Counted from the first letter of the stretch, positions 42,104 to 50,834 are shown. The stretch is DNA of 64,000 nucleotides from an uncultured Pseudomonas sp. (GCF_913774235.1 NZ_CAJYDW010000012.1:620001-684000), one strand, 5' to 3'. Notes: a model not told the origin generated them from the letters alone. Numbers and translations are program-made.

Positions 42104-43024
42104 TTACAATCCTTGCGGTAATTCTTCGCCGCCGAGCGCCTCGATCAGCTGTGGCAGGAATTCCGCCAGGGTCATCATCATCAGCACGAAGCTGGCGTCC
42201 TGCTGGCCGAGGGCGTCTTCGCCACCGTCCTGCTCGGCCTGGTCCTGCAGGAGGTCCTCGAACTTGAGGCGCTTGATGGTGACCTTGTCGTCCAGCAGCA
42301 GGGCCAGCTTGTCCTGCCAGGCCAGCGCCAGCTTGGTGACCAGTTTGCCGGCGCCCAGGTGATTCTGGATTTCTTCGCTGGTGAGGTCCTGGCCCTTGCA
42401 ACGGACCACGCCGCCGTCTTCACCGGCATCGCGCAACTCGCACTCATCGAGGATGAACAGGCCGTGGGTGGCGTCACCGGCCTTGACCCAGTCGGTGAAG
42501 GTGGCCATGGGGGCCTGCTTCACGCCCAGTGGACGTACCGGCAGCGAGCCCAGGGCATCGCGCAGGGTGGAGAGCAGGTCCTCGGCGCGCTTGGCGCTGG
42601 AGGCGTCCACCAGAATCCAGCCCTGCTTGGGATCGATGGCGGCATAGGTGGTCTGGCGGCGGATGAAGGCGCGCGGCAGGAAGGCCTGGACGATCTCGTC
42701 CTTGATCTGCTCCTTCTCCTTCTTGTAGACCTTGCGCATCTGCTGGTTTTCGATCTCGTCGACCTTCTCCTGCACGGCCTCCTTGACCACGCTGCTGGGC
42801 AGGATGCGTTCTTCCTTGCGCGCGGCGATCAGGAAGAAGCCCTGGCTTTCGTGCACCAGCGGCAGGTCCGGGCCCTTGCCGAAGGGGGCGACGAATCCAT
42901 AGGTGGACAGCTCCTGGCTGGCGCAGGGGCGGGCGGGCTTGGCGGCGAGGGCGGCTTCGAGGGCTTCGGTCTCGAAGGCGACTTCCTGGGTGAGACGGTA
43001 GACGAGCAGATTACGGAACCACAT
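42104..43024 (-). CDS. rdgC: Recombination-associated protein RdgC
   Basis: 306 residues, ring-shaped DNA-binding protein that limits RecA access and helps replication restart. It begins [13 protein letters not shown] and carries the [22 protein letters not shown] and [15 protein letters not shown] segments of the family. GGAGT six bases before the ATG decides the start; the frame is open 19 codons further up. Single gene with its own terminator. Confidence 0.94.
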   Translation of the reverse strand: MWFRNLLVYRLTQEVAFETEALEAALAAKPARPCASQELSTYGFVAPFGKGPDLPLVHESQGFFLIAARKEERILPSSVVKEAVQEKVDEIENQQMRKVYKKEKEQIKDEIVQAFLPRAFIRRQTTYAAIDPKQGWILVDASSAKRAEDLLSTLRDALGSLPVRPLGVKQAPMATFTDWVKAGDATHGLFILDECELRDAGEDGGVVRCKGQDLTSEEIQNHLGAGKLVTKLALAWQDKLALLLDDKVTIKRLKFEDLLQDQAEQDGGEDALGQQDASFVLMMMTLAEFLPQLIEALGGEELPQGL

Positions 43025-43183
43025 GGTGTCACTCCCAAAAACGAAGCGCGCATTATCCGCGTCGCTCGCCCTGGAGGCCAACCCCGGATCAGCGATGGTG
43101 GTCGGGAATGCGTACTTTCTCCGCTGCCTTGGGAGCAGCGCTAAGCCTTTGGAAGTGCTGGGAAATTTTTTTTCAAAAAGGGG

Positions 43184-43212
43184 TTGCCAGGTGGGAGGCC
43201 CCTCCGTAGAAT
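43184..43212 (+). promoter_or_regulatory. Promoter of the tRNA-Val/tRNA-Asp unit
   Basis: TTGCCA (43184-43189), 17-bp spacer, TAGAAT (43207-43212), 22 bp before tRNA-Val, followed by GCGCCCC-like discriminator sequence as in other stable-RNA promoters. Confidence 0.75.
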
Positions 43213-43234
43213 GCGCCCCACTTCGAGAGCAAAC

Positions 43235-43310
43235 GGGTGATTAGCTCAGCTGGGAGAGCATCTGCCTTACAAGCAGAGGGTCGGCGGTTCGATCCCGTCA
43301 TCACCCACCA
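43235..43310 (+). tRNA. tRNA-Val (UAC)
   Basis: 76 nt with encoded CCA. Acceptor GGGTGAT/ATCACCC, discriminator A, anticodon TAC at 43268-43270 in loop CTTACAA, stem TCTGC/GCAGA. Reads GUA and GUG. Confidence 0.97.
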
Positions 43311-43323
43311 CTCGAGGTAATGC

Positions 43324-43400
43324 GCAGCGGTAGTTCAGTCGGTTAGAATACCGGCCTGTCACGCCGGGGGTCGCGGGTTCGAGTCCCGTCCGCTGCGCCA
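43324..43400 (+). tRNA. tRNA-Asp (GUC)
   Basis: 77 nt with encoded CCA. Acceptor GCAGCGG/CCGCTGC, discriminator G, anticodon GTC at 43358-43360 in loop CTGTCAC, stem CCGGC/GCCGG. It follows tRNA-Val by 13 bp in the same transcript. Confidence 0.97.
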
Positions 43401-43441
43401 TTCAAAGGTTGTCTGGTCCTGAACGCCAGCAACCATCGAGA

Positions 43442-43465
43442 AGCGGCCCTAGTGGCCGCTTTTTC
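43442..43465 (+). terminator. Intrinsic terminator of the tRNA-Val/Asp unit
   Basis: AGCGGCC, 5-nt loop, GGCCGCT, TTTTT. Confidence 0.88.
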
Positions 43466-43662
43466 GTTTGGGCGCGATTTTTCTGGTCGGGCTTTCTTGG
43501 ATTTTTCCTTCTTTATATAGATTGCTTGGGGCGAGGGTGTTTGCGTCTTGGTCTGGGGCAACTGCGCTTGGAAAACGCTGCGCGGTTTTCCACCCTGCGC
43601 GCTGGGCCATGATCGCGGCCATGGCGGTCCGCCGATGCGGCCGCTCCCATGATCGGGCTCTG
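43466..43662. other. Intergenic region with a degenerate REP
   Basis: AT-rich left part without features, then (43610-43655) an imperfect CGCGGCCATGG/CCGCTCC repeat that resembles one arm of the REP doublet next to it. No gene seen. Confidence 0.45.
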
Positions 43663-43726
43663 ATCGCGGCCATGGGCCGCTCCTACAGGTACGGATACCT
43701 CTGTAGGAGCGGCCCATGGCCGCGAT
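43663..43726. repeat. Inverted REP doublet
   Basis: Two 26-bp arms (43663-43688 and 43701-43726) are perfect reverse complements, with core GGAGCGGCCCATGGCCGCGA and the TGTAGGAGCGGCC signature of pseudomonad REP sequences, around a 12-bp centre. It lies 7 bp after the stop of the convergently placed flavoprotein gene, where it can stabilise the 3' end of the mRNA. Confidence 0.85.
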
Positions 43727-43732
43727 GAAGAA

Positions 43733-46700
43733 CTATCCTGCTAGACCCCTCACCGCATCCAGCACCGCTTCCAGCGGATGACGTAGACGACGGTCGTCGA
43801 GGCGTTTGACCTGGCTGCGGCAGGAATAGCCGGTGGCCAGGGCTTCACCCTGTTCCGCTGGGGCCGCCACGGCGCGGGCCCAGGACTGGTCGTAGATGGT
43901 CTTGGAAGTGGCCAGGTTGCGCGCCTCGTGGCCGTAGGTGCCGGACATGCCGCAGCAGCCGGTGCTTTCCGGCTTGAGGCCCAGGCCCAGGCGCTCGAAT
44001 ACCTGCTGCCACTGGCTGACGCTGGCCGGGGCGTTGGTCTTCTCGGTGCAGTGGCCGAGCAGGCGATAGACCTTGTCGCCGACTACCTTCTGCTCTTTCG
44101 GTAGCACCTGCAGCAGCCACTCCTGGGGCAGCAGCACCTCGGGCATCCGGGCGATACCGGGGACCTTGGGGTATTCCTGGCGATAGACCAGGGTCATGGC
44201 CGGATCTAGGCCGACCAGCTTGACGCCGAAGCCGGCCAGGCTGGCGAGCTGGGCCGCATTGCGCCGCGCGGTGCGCTCGAAGGCGCCGAGGAAGCCCTGC
44301 ACCTGCAGCGGCTTGCCGTTGGCGCGATAGGGGGCGAGGAACACCCGCTGGCCGAGGCGAGCGGCAAGCTCCAGGAAGGCCGCGGTGAGCGGCGTCTCGA
44401 AGTAGCGGGTGAAGGCATCCTGTACCACCACCACGGTGTTGGCGCGTTCTTCATCGCTCAAGGCCAGCAGCCGCTCGGGCGTGGCGATCTGCACCTGCCA
44501 TTGATGCATGACCGGCACCAGGTCGAAGCGACTGAGCAGAGGGCTGTCGACCATGCCGATGCGCTCGGCGAACAGCCGCTGGATCGGCGTTGCACCCATG
44601 ACGGCGTTGTAGAGCCCCGGGGCGCGGGCGAACAGCGGCAGGCTGAATTCCAGGGAGCCGATCAGGTAGTCGCGCAGTGGGCGCAGGTAGCGTCTGTGGT
44701 AGAGCTCGAGGAAGCGCGAGCGGAATTCCGGCACGTTGACCTTGATCGGGCACTGCCCCGCGCAGGACTTGCAGGCCAGGCAACCGGCCATGGCGTCGTA
44801 GACCTCATGGGAGAAGTCCGCCTCGGCCTGGCGACCATTGCGCCAGCGCTGGGGCAGGGCCTTGAGCCAATTCAGCGCGCCTCGGGGTGCCGGCGCCAGG
44901 ACATCGATACCGGCCTGGCCCTGCAGCCGCAGCCATTCGCGGATCAGCGAGGCCCGGCCCTTGGGCGAGTGGATGCGCTGGCGGGTGGCCTTCCACGAGG
45001 GGCACATGGCGTCGTCGGGATCGTAGTTGTAGCAGGCGCCGTTGCCGTTGCAGTGCATGGCGGTGCCGTAGCTCTGCCAGACGCGCTCGTCGAGGGTGCG
45101 GTCCAGTTCGCCTCTCAAGGTCACGCCATCGATCTTCAGCAGTTCGGCGCCGCTGGCGAGTGGGGTGGCGATCTTGCCGGGGTTGAGTTGGTTGTGCGGA
45201 TCGAAGGCGCCCTTGAGTGCCTGCAGGGCGGGGTAGAGGTCGCCGAAGAAGGCCGGCGCATATTCCGAGCGCACGCCCTTGCCGTGTTCGCCCCAGAGCA
45301 GGCCGCCGTATTTCTGGGTCAGTTCGGCCACCTGGTCGGAGATCGGACGCACCAGCGCCGCCTGGCGCGGGTCCTTGAGGTCCAGGGCCGGGCGCACGTG
45401 CAGCACCCCGGCGTCGACATGGCCGAACATGCCGTATTGCAGGTTGTGGCCATCGAGCAGGGCGCGGAATTCGGCGATGAAATCGGCCAGGCGTTCCGGC
45501 GGCACCGCGGTGTCCTCGACGAAGGGCTGCGGACGGATCTCGCCCTGGACGTTGCCGAGCAGGCCCACGGCGCGCTTGCGCATGGCGTAGACGCGGGTCA
45601 CGGCGCTGCGGCCCACGGCCAGGGTATGGCCCAGGCGTGCCACGGTGGCATCCTGGCGCAGGTGGTCGAGGAAGCCCTGGACACGGGCGTCCACGGCCTC
45701 GGGATCGTCGCCGCTGAATTCCACCAGGTTGATGCCCAGGGTGGGGCGTTCGACGTCCTCGGGAAAATATTCCGCCACGCTGTGCCAGACGATGTCCTGC
45801 ATGGCCAGCAGCAGGACCTTGGAGTCCACTGTCTCGATGGACAGCGGCTTCAATTCGATCAGGGCGCGGGCGTCGCGCAGGGCGTCCATGAAGCTGCCAT
45901 AGCGGACGTTGACCAGCACCGAATACTTGGGAATCGGCAGGACGTTGAGCTTGGCCTCGGCGATGAAGGCCAGGGAGCCCTCGGCGCCGCAGAGCACACT
46001 GTTGAGGTTGAAGCAGCCATCGGGCTCGATCAGGTGCGCCAGGTCATAGCCGGTCAGGCAGCGGTTGAGCTTGGGAAAACGCGCCTCGATCAGCTCGGCC
46101 TGGTTTTCGGCGATGTCCCGCGCGCAGCGATAGACGGCGCCCGTGCGATCCTGCCGGGCGCAGAGGGCGTCCAGCTCGGCGCCGTCCACCGGGCGGCTCT
46201 CCAGGCGTTCGCCGCCGATCAGGTAGGCGTCCAGCTCCAGCACATGGTTGCGGGTCTTGCCGTAGGTCACGCTGCCCTGGCCGCTGGCGTCGGTATTGAT
46301 CATCCCGCCGATGGTGGCGCGGTTGGAGGTGGACAGTTCCGGCGCGAAGAACAGCCCATGGGGCCTGAGCGCCGCGTTGAGCTGGTCCTTCACGACCCCA
46401 GCCTGGACCCGCACCCAGCCCTGCTCGGCATTGATCTCGAGGATCTGGTTCAGGTGACGGGAGAGATCGACCACGATGCCGTCGGTGAGCGACTGGCCGT
46501 TGGTACCGGTGCCGCCGCCGCGCGGGGTCAGGACCACGCCCTGGAAGCGCGACTCGCCCATCAGTTGAGCCAGACGCTGGACGTCGGCGCTGTCCTTGGG
46601 AAAGACCGCCGCCTGGGGCAGGCGCTGGTAGATGGAGTTGTCGGTGGCCATGACCGTGCGATTGGCGTAATCCGGCGCGATCTCGCCCTGGAAGCCACTG

Positions 46701-46777
46701 GCGGCGAGGGCGGTGAGGAAGTCGGTGTAGGCGGCGGCGAGGGGCGCCGGGGCCGGCAGGCGGGCGATCATGTTCAT
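43733..46777 (-). CDS. FAD/Fe-S oxidoreductase, D-2-hydroxyglutarate dehydrogenase-like (YdiJ type)
   Basis: 1014 residues. FAD_binding_4 domain (about 40-270, with TPRGGGTGTNGQS), FAD-oxidase C-terminal domain (to about 560), Fe-S domain with CNGNGACYNYDPDDAMCPS near 600 and CLACKSCAGQCPIKVN near 700, and a CCG domain ending STGCCGMSGTYGHEA. The length and order match E. coli YdiJ, recently described as a D-2-hydroxyglutarate dehydrogenase, so oxidation of a D-2-hydroxyacid with electron transfer to the respiratory chain is expected. ATG 46777 (MNMIARL) is chosen on length; the ribosome site is weak. Divergent from a LysR gene that may control it. Confidence 0.85.
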   Translation of the reverse strand: MNMIARLPAPAPLAAAYTDFLTALAASGFQGEIAPDYANRTVMATDNSIYQRLPQAAVFPKDSADVQRLAQLMGESRFQGVVLTPRGGGTGTNGQSLTDGIVVDLSRHLNQILEINAEQGWVRVQAGVVKDQLNAALRPHGLFFAPELSTSNRATIGGMINTDASGQGSVTYGKTRNHVLELDAYLIGGERLESRPVDGAELDALCARQDRTGAVYRCARDIAENQAELIEARFPKLNRCLTGYDLAHLIEPDGCFNLNSVLCGAEGSLAFIAEAKLNVLPIPKYSVLVNVRYGSFMDALRDARALIELKPLSIETVDSKVLLLAMQDIVWHSVAEYFPEDVERPTLGINLVEFSGDDPEAVDARVQGFLDHLRQDATVARLGHTLAVGRSAVTRVYAMRKRAVGLLGNVQGEIRPQPFVEDTAVPPERLADFIAEFRALLDGHNLQYGMFGHVDAGVLHVRPALDLKDPRQAALVRPISDQVAELTQKYGGLLWGEHGKGVRSEYAPAFFGDLYPALQALKGAFDPHNQLNPGKIATPLASGAELLKIDGVTLRGELDRTLDERVWQSYGTAMHCNGNGACYNYDPDDAMCPSWKATRQRIHSPKGRASLIREWLRLQGQAGIDVLAPAPRGALNWLKALPQRWRNGRQAEADFSHEVYDAMAGCLACKSCAGQCPIKVNVPEFRSRFLELYHRRYLRPLRDYLIGSLEFSLPLFARAPGLYNAVMGATPIQRLFAERIGMVDSPLLSRFDLVPVMHQWQVQIATPERLLALSDEERANTVVVVQDAFTRYFETPLTAAFLELAARLGQRVFLAPYRANGKPLQVQGFLGAFERTARRNAAQLASLAGFGVKLVGLDPAMTLVYRQEYPKVPGIARMPEVLLPQEWLLQVLPKEQKVVGDKVYRLLGHCTEKTNAPASVSQWQQVFERLGLGLKPESTGCCGMSGTYGHEARNLATSKTIYDQSWARAVAAPAEQGEALATGYSCRSQVKRLDDRRLRHPLEAVLDAVRGLAG

Positions 46778-46922
46778 CAGGCAGGCTCTCTGGCGGTAGA
46801 CGGCTGTTTCCTTCACCCAGCGAAGGAATGGCGTCGACCTTTTCTGGCTATAGTAGGCATTCTCACCAGAGTGCGGCGGGGCCACAACCGAAGATTCCGC
46901 CGCCTATGCCGGAAGAACCTGA

Positions 46923-47828
46923 ATGAATCACCGTCGGCTGACGCCGTCCATGTCGCTGCTGCTGGCCTTCGAGGCGGCGGCGCGCCATGAGAGCTACACC
47001 CGGGCGGCGGAGGAGTTGTCGCTGACCCAGAGCGCCGTGGGCCGCCAGGTGCAGGCGCTCGAACAGTTGCTGGGGCTGACGCTGTTCCGTCGCGAGGGCC
47101 GGCAGATCGTGCTCACCGACGTGGGCCGCGCCTACAGCCGCGAATTGGGCCTGGCCCTGGGGCAGATCCGCAGCGCCACCCTGCAGGCCATGGCCTTCGC
47201 CTCCGGCCAGGGCACCCTGCGCCTGGCGGTGCTGCCGACCTTCGGTTCCAAGTGGCTGCTGCCGCGTCTGGGCAGCTTCTATGCCGCCCACCCCGGCATG
47301 CTGGTGCACCTGCATTCGCGCATCCAGGCGGTGGACTTCGCCGCCAGCGAGATCGATGCCGCCATCAGTGTCGGCAGTGGCGACTGGCCGGGGCTCCGCG
47401 CCCATCCGCTGCAGGCCGAGCAACTGGTCGTGATCGCCAGTCCGGCCACCCTGGCCGAGTTGCCGGACGCGACACCTGCCACCCTGGCCGGGCAACTGTT
47501 GCTCGGCGTGGCCAACAATCCCCAGGCCTGGGGCGAATGGTTCGTCCATCATGAGTTGCCGCACCGGGCGATGCGGCCGGGGCCAAGTTTCGAGCTGACT
47601 TCGCACCTGATCCAGGCGGTGCGTGCCGGCATCGGTATTGGCCTGGTGCCGCGGGTGCTGGTGGAGGATGAACTGGCCCAGGGCGAGCTGGTGGCCTGCG
47701 GTACGCCCCTAGTCAGTCGGCGTAGCTATTACCTGGTCTATCCGCCGCGCAACGAGGGGCTGCCGTCGCTACAGGCCTTTCGCCAGTGGCTGCTGGCCGA
47801 GATCAAAGAAGGAGAGGCCCAGCCATGA
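46923..47828 (+). CDS. LysR-family transcriptional regulator (GcvA-like)
   Basis: 301 residues. Winged HTH at 5-65 (LTPSMSLLLAFEAAARHESYTRAAEELSLTQSAVGRQVQALEQ), effector-binding domain from about 92. It belongs to the GcvA-like branch. Divergent from the flavoprotein gene, and the vanR start lies in its ATGA stop, so it is cotranscribed with vanR. Target and effector unknown; the flavoprotein gene is the natural candidate by position. Confidence 0.9.
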   Translation: MNHRRLTPSMSLLLAFEAAARHESYTRAAEELSLTQSAVGRQVQALEQLLGLTLFRREGRQIVLTDVGRAYSRELGLALGQIRSATLQAMAFASGQGTLRLAVLPTFGSKWLLPRLGSFYAAHPGMLVHLHSRIQAVDFAASEIDAAISVGSGDWPGLRAHPLQAEQLVVIASPATLAELPDATPATLAGQLLLGVANNPQAWGEWFVHHELPHRAMRPGPSFELTSHLIQAVRAGIGIGLVPRVLVEDELAQGELVACGTPLVSRRSYYLVYPPRNEGLPSLQAFRQWLLAEIKEGEAQP

Positions 47829-48532
47829 GCAAACCGGGACAGCGCGTACTGGCCGCGCTGCGGCAGATGATCCTGTCCGGCGAACTGGCGGCGGGCGAGC
47901 GCCTGGCGGAGATCCCCACCGCCGAGCGCTTCGCCGTGTCGCGCATGCCGGTGCGCCTAGCGCTCCGTACCTTGGCCCAGGAGGGCTTGCTGGAAAGCAG
48001 CGGTGCCCGCGGCTACCAGGTACGCGCGCTGACGAGTGCGGATTTGGAGGGGGCGGTGGAGGTGCGCGGTGTGCTGGAAGGCTTGGCCGCGCGCCAGGCG
48101 GCTGAGCGGGGCCTGGATGCTGAAACTCGTGCGGTGCTGGAAGACTGTCTGCGCCGGGGTGACCGGCTGTTCGCCAAGGGACACGTGGTGCTTGAGGATC
48201 TGGAGGAGTACCACGATCTCAATCGCGGCTTCCACCAGGCCATCGTCGCGGCCAGTGGCAATCCGGCCATCGCCGTGGCCTTGGGACGCCACGAGCATCT
48301 GCCCTTCGCCTCGGTGAGCGCCCTGGCGGTAGATGCGCAGAATCTCGAGCGCGAATACCGCCGCTTCAATTTCGCCCATCTGCAGCACCATGCGCTATTC
48401 GATGCCCTGGTGCGCGGCCAGGGTGCCCGTGCCGAGGGCATCATGCGCGAGCATGCCCAGGCGACCTTGGGCTATGCGCGGTGGTTTGGCGGGGAAGAGG
48501 GGGAGGCTGGGGAGATGAAGGTATTGGTGTAG
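47825..48532 (+). CDS. vanR: GntR/FCD-family regulator, probable VanR
   Basis: 235 residues. GntR winged helix at 5-70 (VLAALRQMILSGELAAGERLAEIPTAERFAVSRMPVRLALRTLAQEGLL), FCD ligand domain after about 85. Position beside vanBA and the presence of a perfect ATTGGATCCAAT in the vanA promoter, the operator known for the Caulobacter GntR-type VanR, support VanR: a repressor released by vanillate. A start inside the lysR stop (ATGA) implies coupling. The protein family is sure, the VanR assignment is likely. Confidence 0.8.
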   Translation: MSKPGQRVLAALRQMILSGELAAGERLAEIPTAERFAVSRMPVRLALRTLAQEGLLESSGARGYQVRALTSADLEGAVEVRGVLEGLAARQAAERGLDAETRAVLEDCLRRGDRLFAKGHVVLEDLEEYHDLNRGFHQAIVAASGNPAIAVALGRHEHLPFASVSALAVDAQNLEREYRRFNFAHLQHHALFDALVRGQGARAEGIMREHAQATLGYARWFGGEEGEAGEMKVLV

Positions 48533-48537
48533 TAGGG

Positions 48538-48575
48538 CCCCTCACCCCGGCCCTCTCCCTGAGGGAGAGGGGGTG
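48538..48575. repeat. Interspersed hairpin repeat, copy 1
   Basis: CCCTCACCCCGGCCCTCTCC followed by TGAGGGAGAGGGGG. The core CCCTCTCCC/GGGAGAGGG forms a 9-bp hairpin. Near-identical copies lie at 55168 and 60428. It sits in the short gap between vanR and vanB. Confidence 0.85.
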
Positions 48576-48594
48576 GTAGGGTGGGTTCGGGGGG

Positions 48595-49548
48595 TCAAAG
48601 GTCAAGCACCAGGCGCTCGCCCTTGGCGCGGGAGCAGCAGGGGGTGAAGCGGTCGTTGGCGGCGTGCTCGGTTGCCGAGAGAAAGAGATCGCGGTGTTCG
48701 GGCTCGCCGGCCAGCACCGGGGTCAGGCAGGTGCCACAGAGGCCCTGGCCGCAGGACACCGGCAGGACGACGCCCAGGTCCGCCAAAACCTCGACCACGC
48801 TGCGTTCGGCCGGTACCTGCACCCGGCGGCCGCTGCGCGCCAGCTCCACCTCGAAGGGCCGCTGCTCACCCTGGGCGGCGGGATCGGCGGCGAAGAATTC
48901 GCGATGGATTTGTCCGGGTTGCCAGCCCTGGGCCTGGGCGGCGTCCACCACCGCGGCCATGAAGCCGGCCGGGCCGCAGACATAGAGGTGGTCATCCGGC
49001 GCCGCTGGGCCGAGCAGGTGCTGGAAGTTGGGCCTTAGCGCCGGATCCTGCTGGTCGAAGTGGACCTTGACCCGGTCGGCATAGGGCCGTGCCTTGAGCC
49101 AGGGAATGAAGGCCGCATGGTCGCGATCCCGCACCAGGTAGCGCAGCTGGAAATGGGCGCCTTGTTGGTGGAGCTGCTCGGCCATGGCCAGGAGCGGGGT
49201 GATGCCGATGCCGCCGGCCAACAGCTGGGTACGACGCGCGCTCGGCACCAGGGCGAAGAGATTGCGCGGCTCGCTCACCTGTAGGTGGTCACCGAGCTGC
49301 AGCCGATGCATGGCCTGGGAGCCGCCACGGGAGTCGGGAACCAGCAGCACTGCGATGCGATAGCGGGTTGGGGCGGCTTCGGGCGTGGCGCACAGGGAGT
49401 AATGACGGATCAGGCCATCGCCCAGGGTGACTTCCAGGTGGGCGCCGGCCGTGAAGCCGGGGAGGGGGCCGCCATCGGCGCGAGCCAGGTCGAAGGCCAG
49501 GATGGCGGGTGCTTCGCGCTGCACGGCGGTGACGATCAGATCGAGCAT
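48595..49548 (-). CDS. vanB: Vanillate O-demethylase reductase subunit
   Basis: 317 residues, phthalate-dioxygenase-reductase-type electron carrier: FMN-binding barrel (HYSLCATPE), NAD-binding half (GGIGITPLLAM, YVCGPAGFM) and C-terminal plant-type 2Fe-2S domain (SCGQGLCGTCLTPVLAG). It passes electrons from NADH to VanA. GGAGAT precedes the ATG at 49548, 10 bp after the vanA stop. It ends next to repeat copy 1. Confidence 0.92.
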   Translation of the reverse strand: MLDLIVTAVQREAPAILAFDLARADGGPLPGFTAGAHLEVTLGDGLIRHYSLCATPEAAPTRYRIAVLLVPDSRGGSQAMHRLQLGDHLQVSEPRNLFALVPSARRTQLLAGGIGITPLLAMAEQLHQQGAHFQLRYLVRDRDHAAFIPWLKARPYADRVKVHFDQQDPALRPNFQHLLGPAAPDDHLYVCGPAGFMAAVVDAAQAQGWQPGQIHREFFAADPAAQGEQRPFEVELARSGRRVQVPAERSVVEVLADLGVVLPVSCGQGLCGTCLTPVLAGEPEHRDLFLSATEHAANDRFTPCCSRAKGERLVLDL

Positions 49549-49558
49549 GGCGTATCTC

Positions 49559-50617
49559 CTAGGCGATCTGCCGGACCGGGATGCCGGTGGCGGCCTGTTC
49601 GGCGGCCAGCAGGCGGTCGATGATCTGCCGCGATTGCACGCCACCGGCATCGATGTTGAGCTTGAGCAGGCCGCGCTCGGGATAGCGCAACAGGTTCTGC
49701 TGCTGGCGTTCGAGCATCTCCAGGTCTTCGCTGAAGATCTTGCCCTGACCCTCGCGGATGTTGGCGGTGAGTTCGGCATCCTCCGGCTTGAAGTTGCGCG
49801 CCATGCCCCAGAAGTACCAGATGGAGGTCTCGGTCTCGGGGGTGATGAAGTCCACCACCACGCTGGCGGCCTTGACCGCCGCCGGGGCGTGGTAGCCGCC
49901 ATGGCCGGCATGGGCCACGCCTACCTCGATCATCACGTGGCTCGGTGGGGTGAAGCGGCAGATCTGCCAGCGATCCACCGGCACGTCGTCGGCCAAGCCG
50001 TTGCCGCGCAGGGCCATACGCCAGAAGGGCGGGGCGGAGATGTTTTCCATGTGCCGGCTGGTGATGACCTCGTCGCCCTCGACGCGGGTGGCCGGCGGCG
50101 CCTCGTCGATCTCCTTCTGGCCGATGCTGGAGGCGTGGACGTAGGTCTCGTGGGTGAGGTCCATGAGGTTGTCGATCATCAGCCGGTAGTCGCACTGGAT
50201 ATGGTACAGGCCGCCGCCATAGGCCCAGTCGGGGCTTTCGGCCCATTCCAGATACGGGATCAGTGCTGGATCGGCCTTGGCCTGGTCGCCCGGCCAGACC
50301 CAGACGAAGCCGTGGCGCTCCACGGCGGCGTAGGGGCGCACCGCGGGAAAGACGCCGACGCGCTGGCCGGGCATGCCCAAGGTCTTGCCACCGCAGCCCA
50401 TCTCCAGGCCGTGGTAGCCACAGACCAGGGTGCCCTCGCGAACGAAGCCCAGGGATAGCGGCGCACCACGGTGCGGGCAGAAGTCTTCCAGGGCCACCAC
50501 CTGGCCGTTGGCGTCACGATAGAAGACCAGGGGTTCGCCGCAGATCTGGCGACCTAGGGGCTTGTCTTGGACTTCGTCGGGGGTACAGGCGACGTACCAG
50601 GCGTTCTTCGGGTACAT
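49559..50617 (-). CDS. vanA: Vanillate O-demethylase oxygenase subunit
   Basis: 352 residues, Rieske non-heme iron monooxygenase converting vanillate to protocatechuate plus formaldehyde. Rieske site CPHRGAPLSLG ... CGYHG (about residues 47-70); mononuclear iron site in DNLMDLTHETYVH near 160. Leader GACAACAACAAGAGG combines an exact CA motif with the ribosome site. The promoter (50653-50681) is covered by a perfect VanR operator. Protocatechuate ring-cleavage genes are not in the window. Confidence 0.94.
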   Translation of the reverse strand: MYPKNAWYVACTPDEVQDKPLGRQICGEPLVFYRDANGQVVALEDFCPHRGAPLSLGFVREGTLVCGYHGLEMGCGGKTLGMPGQRVGVFPAVRPYAAVERHGFVWVWPGDQAKADPALIPYLEWAESPDWAYGGGLYHIQCDYRLMIDNLMDLTHETYVHASSIGQKEIDEAPPATRVEGDEVITSRHMENISAPPFWRMALRGNGLADDVPVDRWQICRFTPPSHVMIEVGVAHAGHGGYHAPAAVKAASVVVDFITPETETSIWYFWGMARNFKPEDAELTANIREGQGKIFSEDLEMLERQQQNLLRYPERGLLKLNIDAGGVQSRQIIDRLLAAEQAATGIPVRQIA

Positions 50618-50629
50618 GATCGGGACCTC

Positions 50630-50637
50630 TTGTTGTT
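50630..50637 (-). promoter_or_regulatory. CA motif (Hfq/Crc) before vanA
   Basis: Minus strand AACAACAA directly joined to the AAGAGG ribosome site, 13 bases before the vanA ATG. Exact AAnAAnAA. Confidence 0.6.
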
Positions 50638-50641
50638 GTCT

Positions 50642-50653
50642 ATTGGATCCAAT
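50642..50653. promoter_or_regulatory. VanR operator
   Basis: ATTGGATCCAAT, a perfect 12-bp palindrome identical to the known Caulobacter VanR operator. It covers the predicted vanA transcription start (near 50646), ideal for repression. A second, degenerate copy (ATTGGATCCTGT) is at 50739-50750. Confidence 0.8.
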
Positions 50654-50681
50654 GGTTATGAGGGTTAATCATTCCTGTCAA
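50653..50681 (-). promoter_or_regulatory. vanA promoter
   Basis: Minus strand TTGACA (50681-50676, exact), 17-bp spacer, TAACCA (50658-50653). The weak -10 abuts the VanR operator. Confidence 0.6.
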
Positions 50682-50738
50682 TGTGATTCTGCGGACAAGG
50701 CGTCTATCAGGACGAATGGCGTTGTCGTCTCCTCTGCC

Positions 50739-50750
50739 ATTGGATCCTGT
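50739..50750. promoter_or_regulatory. Secondary, degenerate VanR operator
   Basis: ATTGGATCCTGT matches the palindrome in the first nine bases. It lies mid-way between the divergent vanA and ech promoters, 97 bp from the primary site, so DNA looping or joint control of ech by VanR is possible. Confidence 0.5.
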
Positions 50751-50798
50751 CTGCCGGATCGTCCCCATCGTTCATCGAGATCGTTCAAGCTGGACAAA

Positions 50799-50834
50799 TA
50801 GTTAATTGACATAACTAAATGCTCGGCGTAGCTT
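50799..50834 (+). promoter_or_regulatory. ech promoter with MarR-like operator
   Basis: TTGACA (50806-50811, exact), 17-bp spacer, TAGCTT (50829-50834). TAGTTA (50799-50804) and TAACTA (50812-50817) form an inverted repeat that encloses the -35 box, the size and AT-rich type used by MarR repressors. FerC/FerR-type MarR proteins repress ferulate genes in other bacteria and release on feruloyl-CoA. Confidence 0.65.

Noticed and set aside
44501-46990. An 829-codon plus-strand frame opposite the flavoprotein gene
   Set aside because: Shadow of the convincing minus-strand FAD/Fe-S gene; its translation shows no family features.
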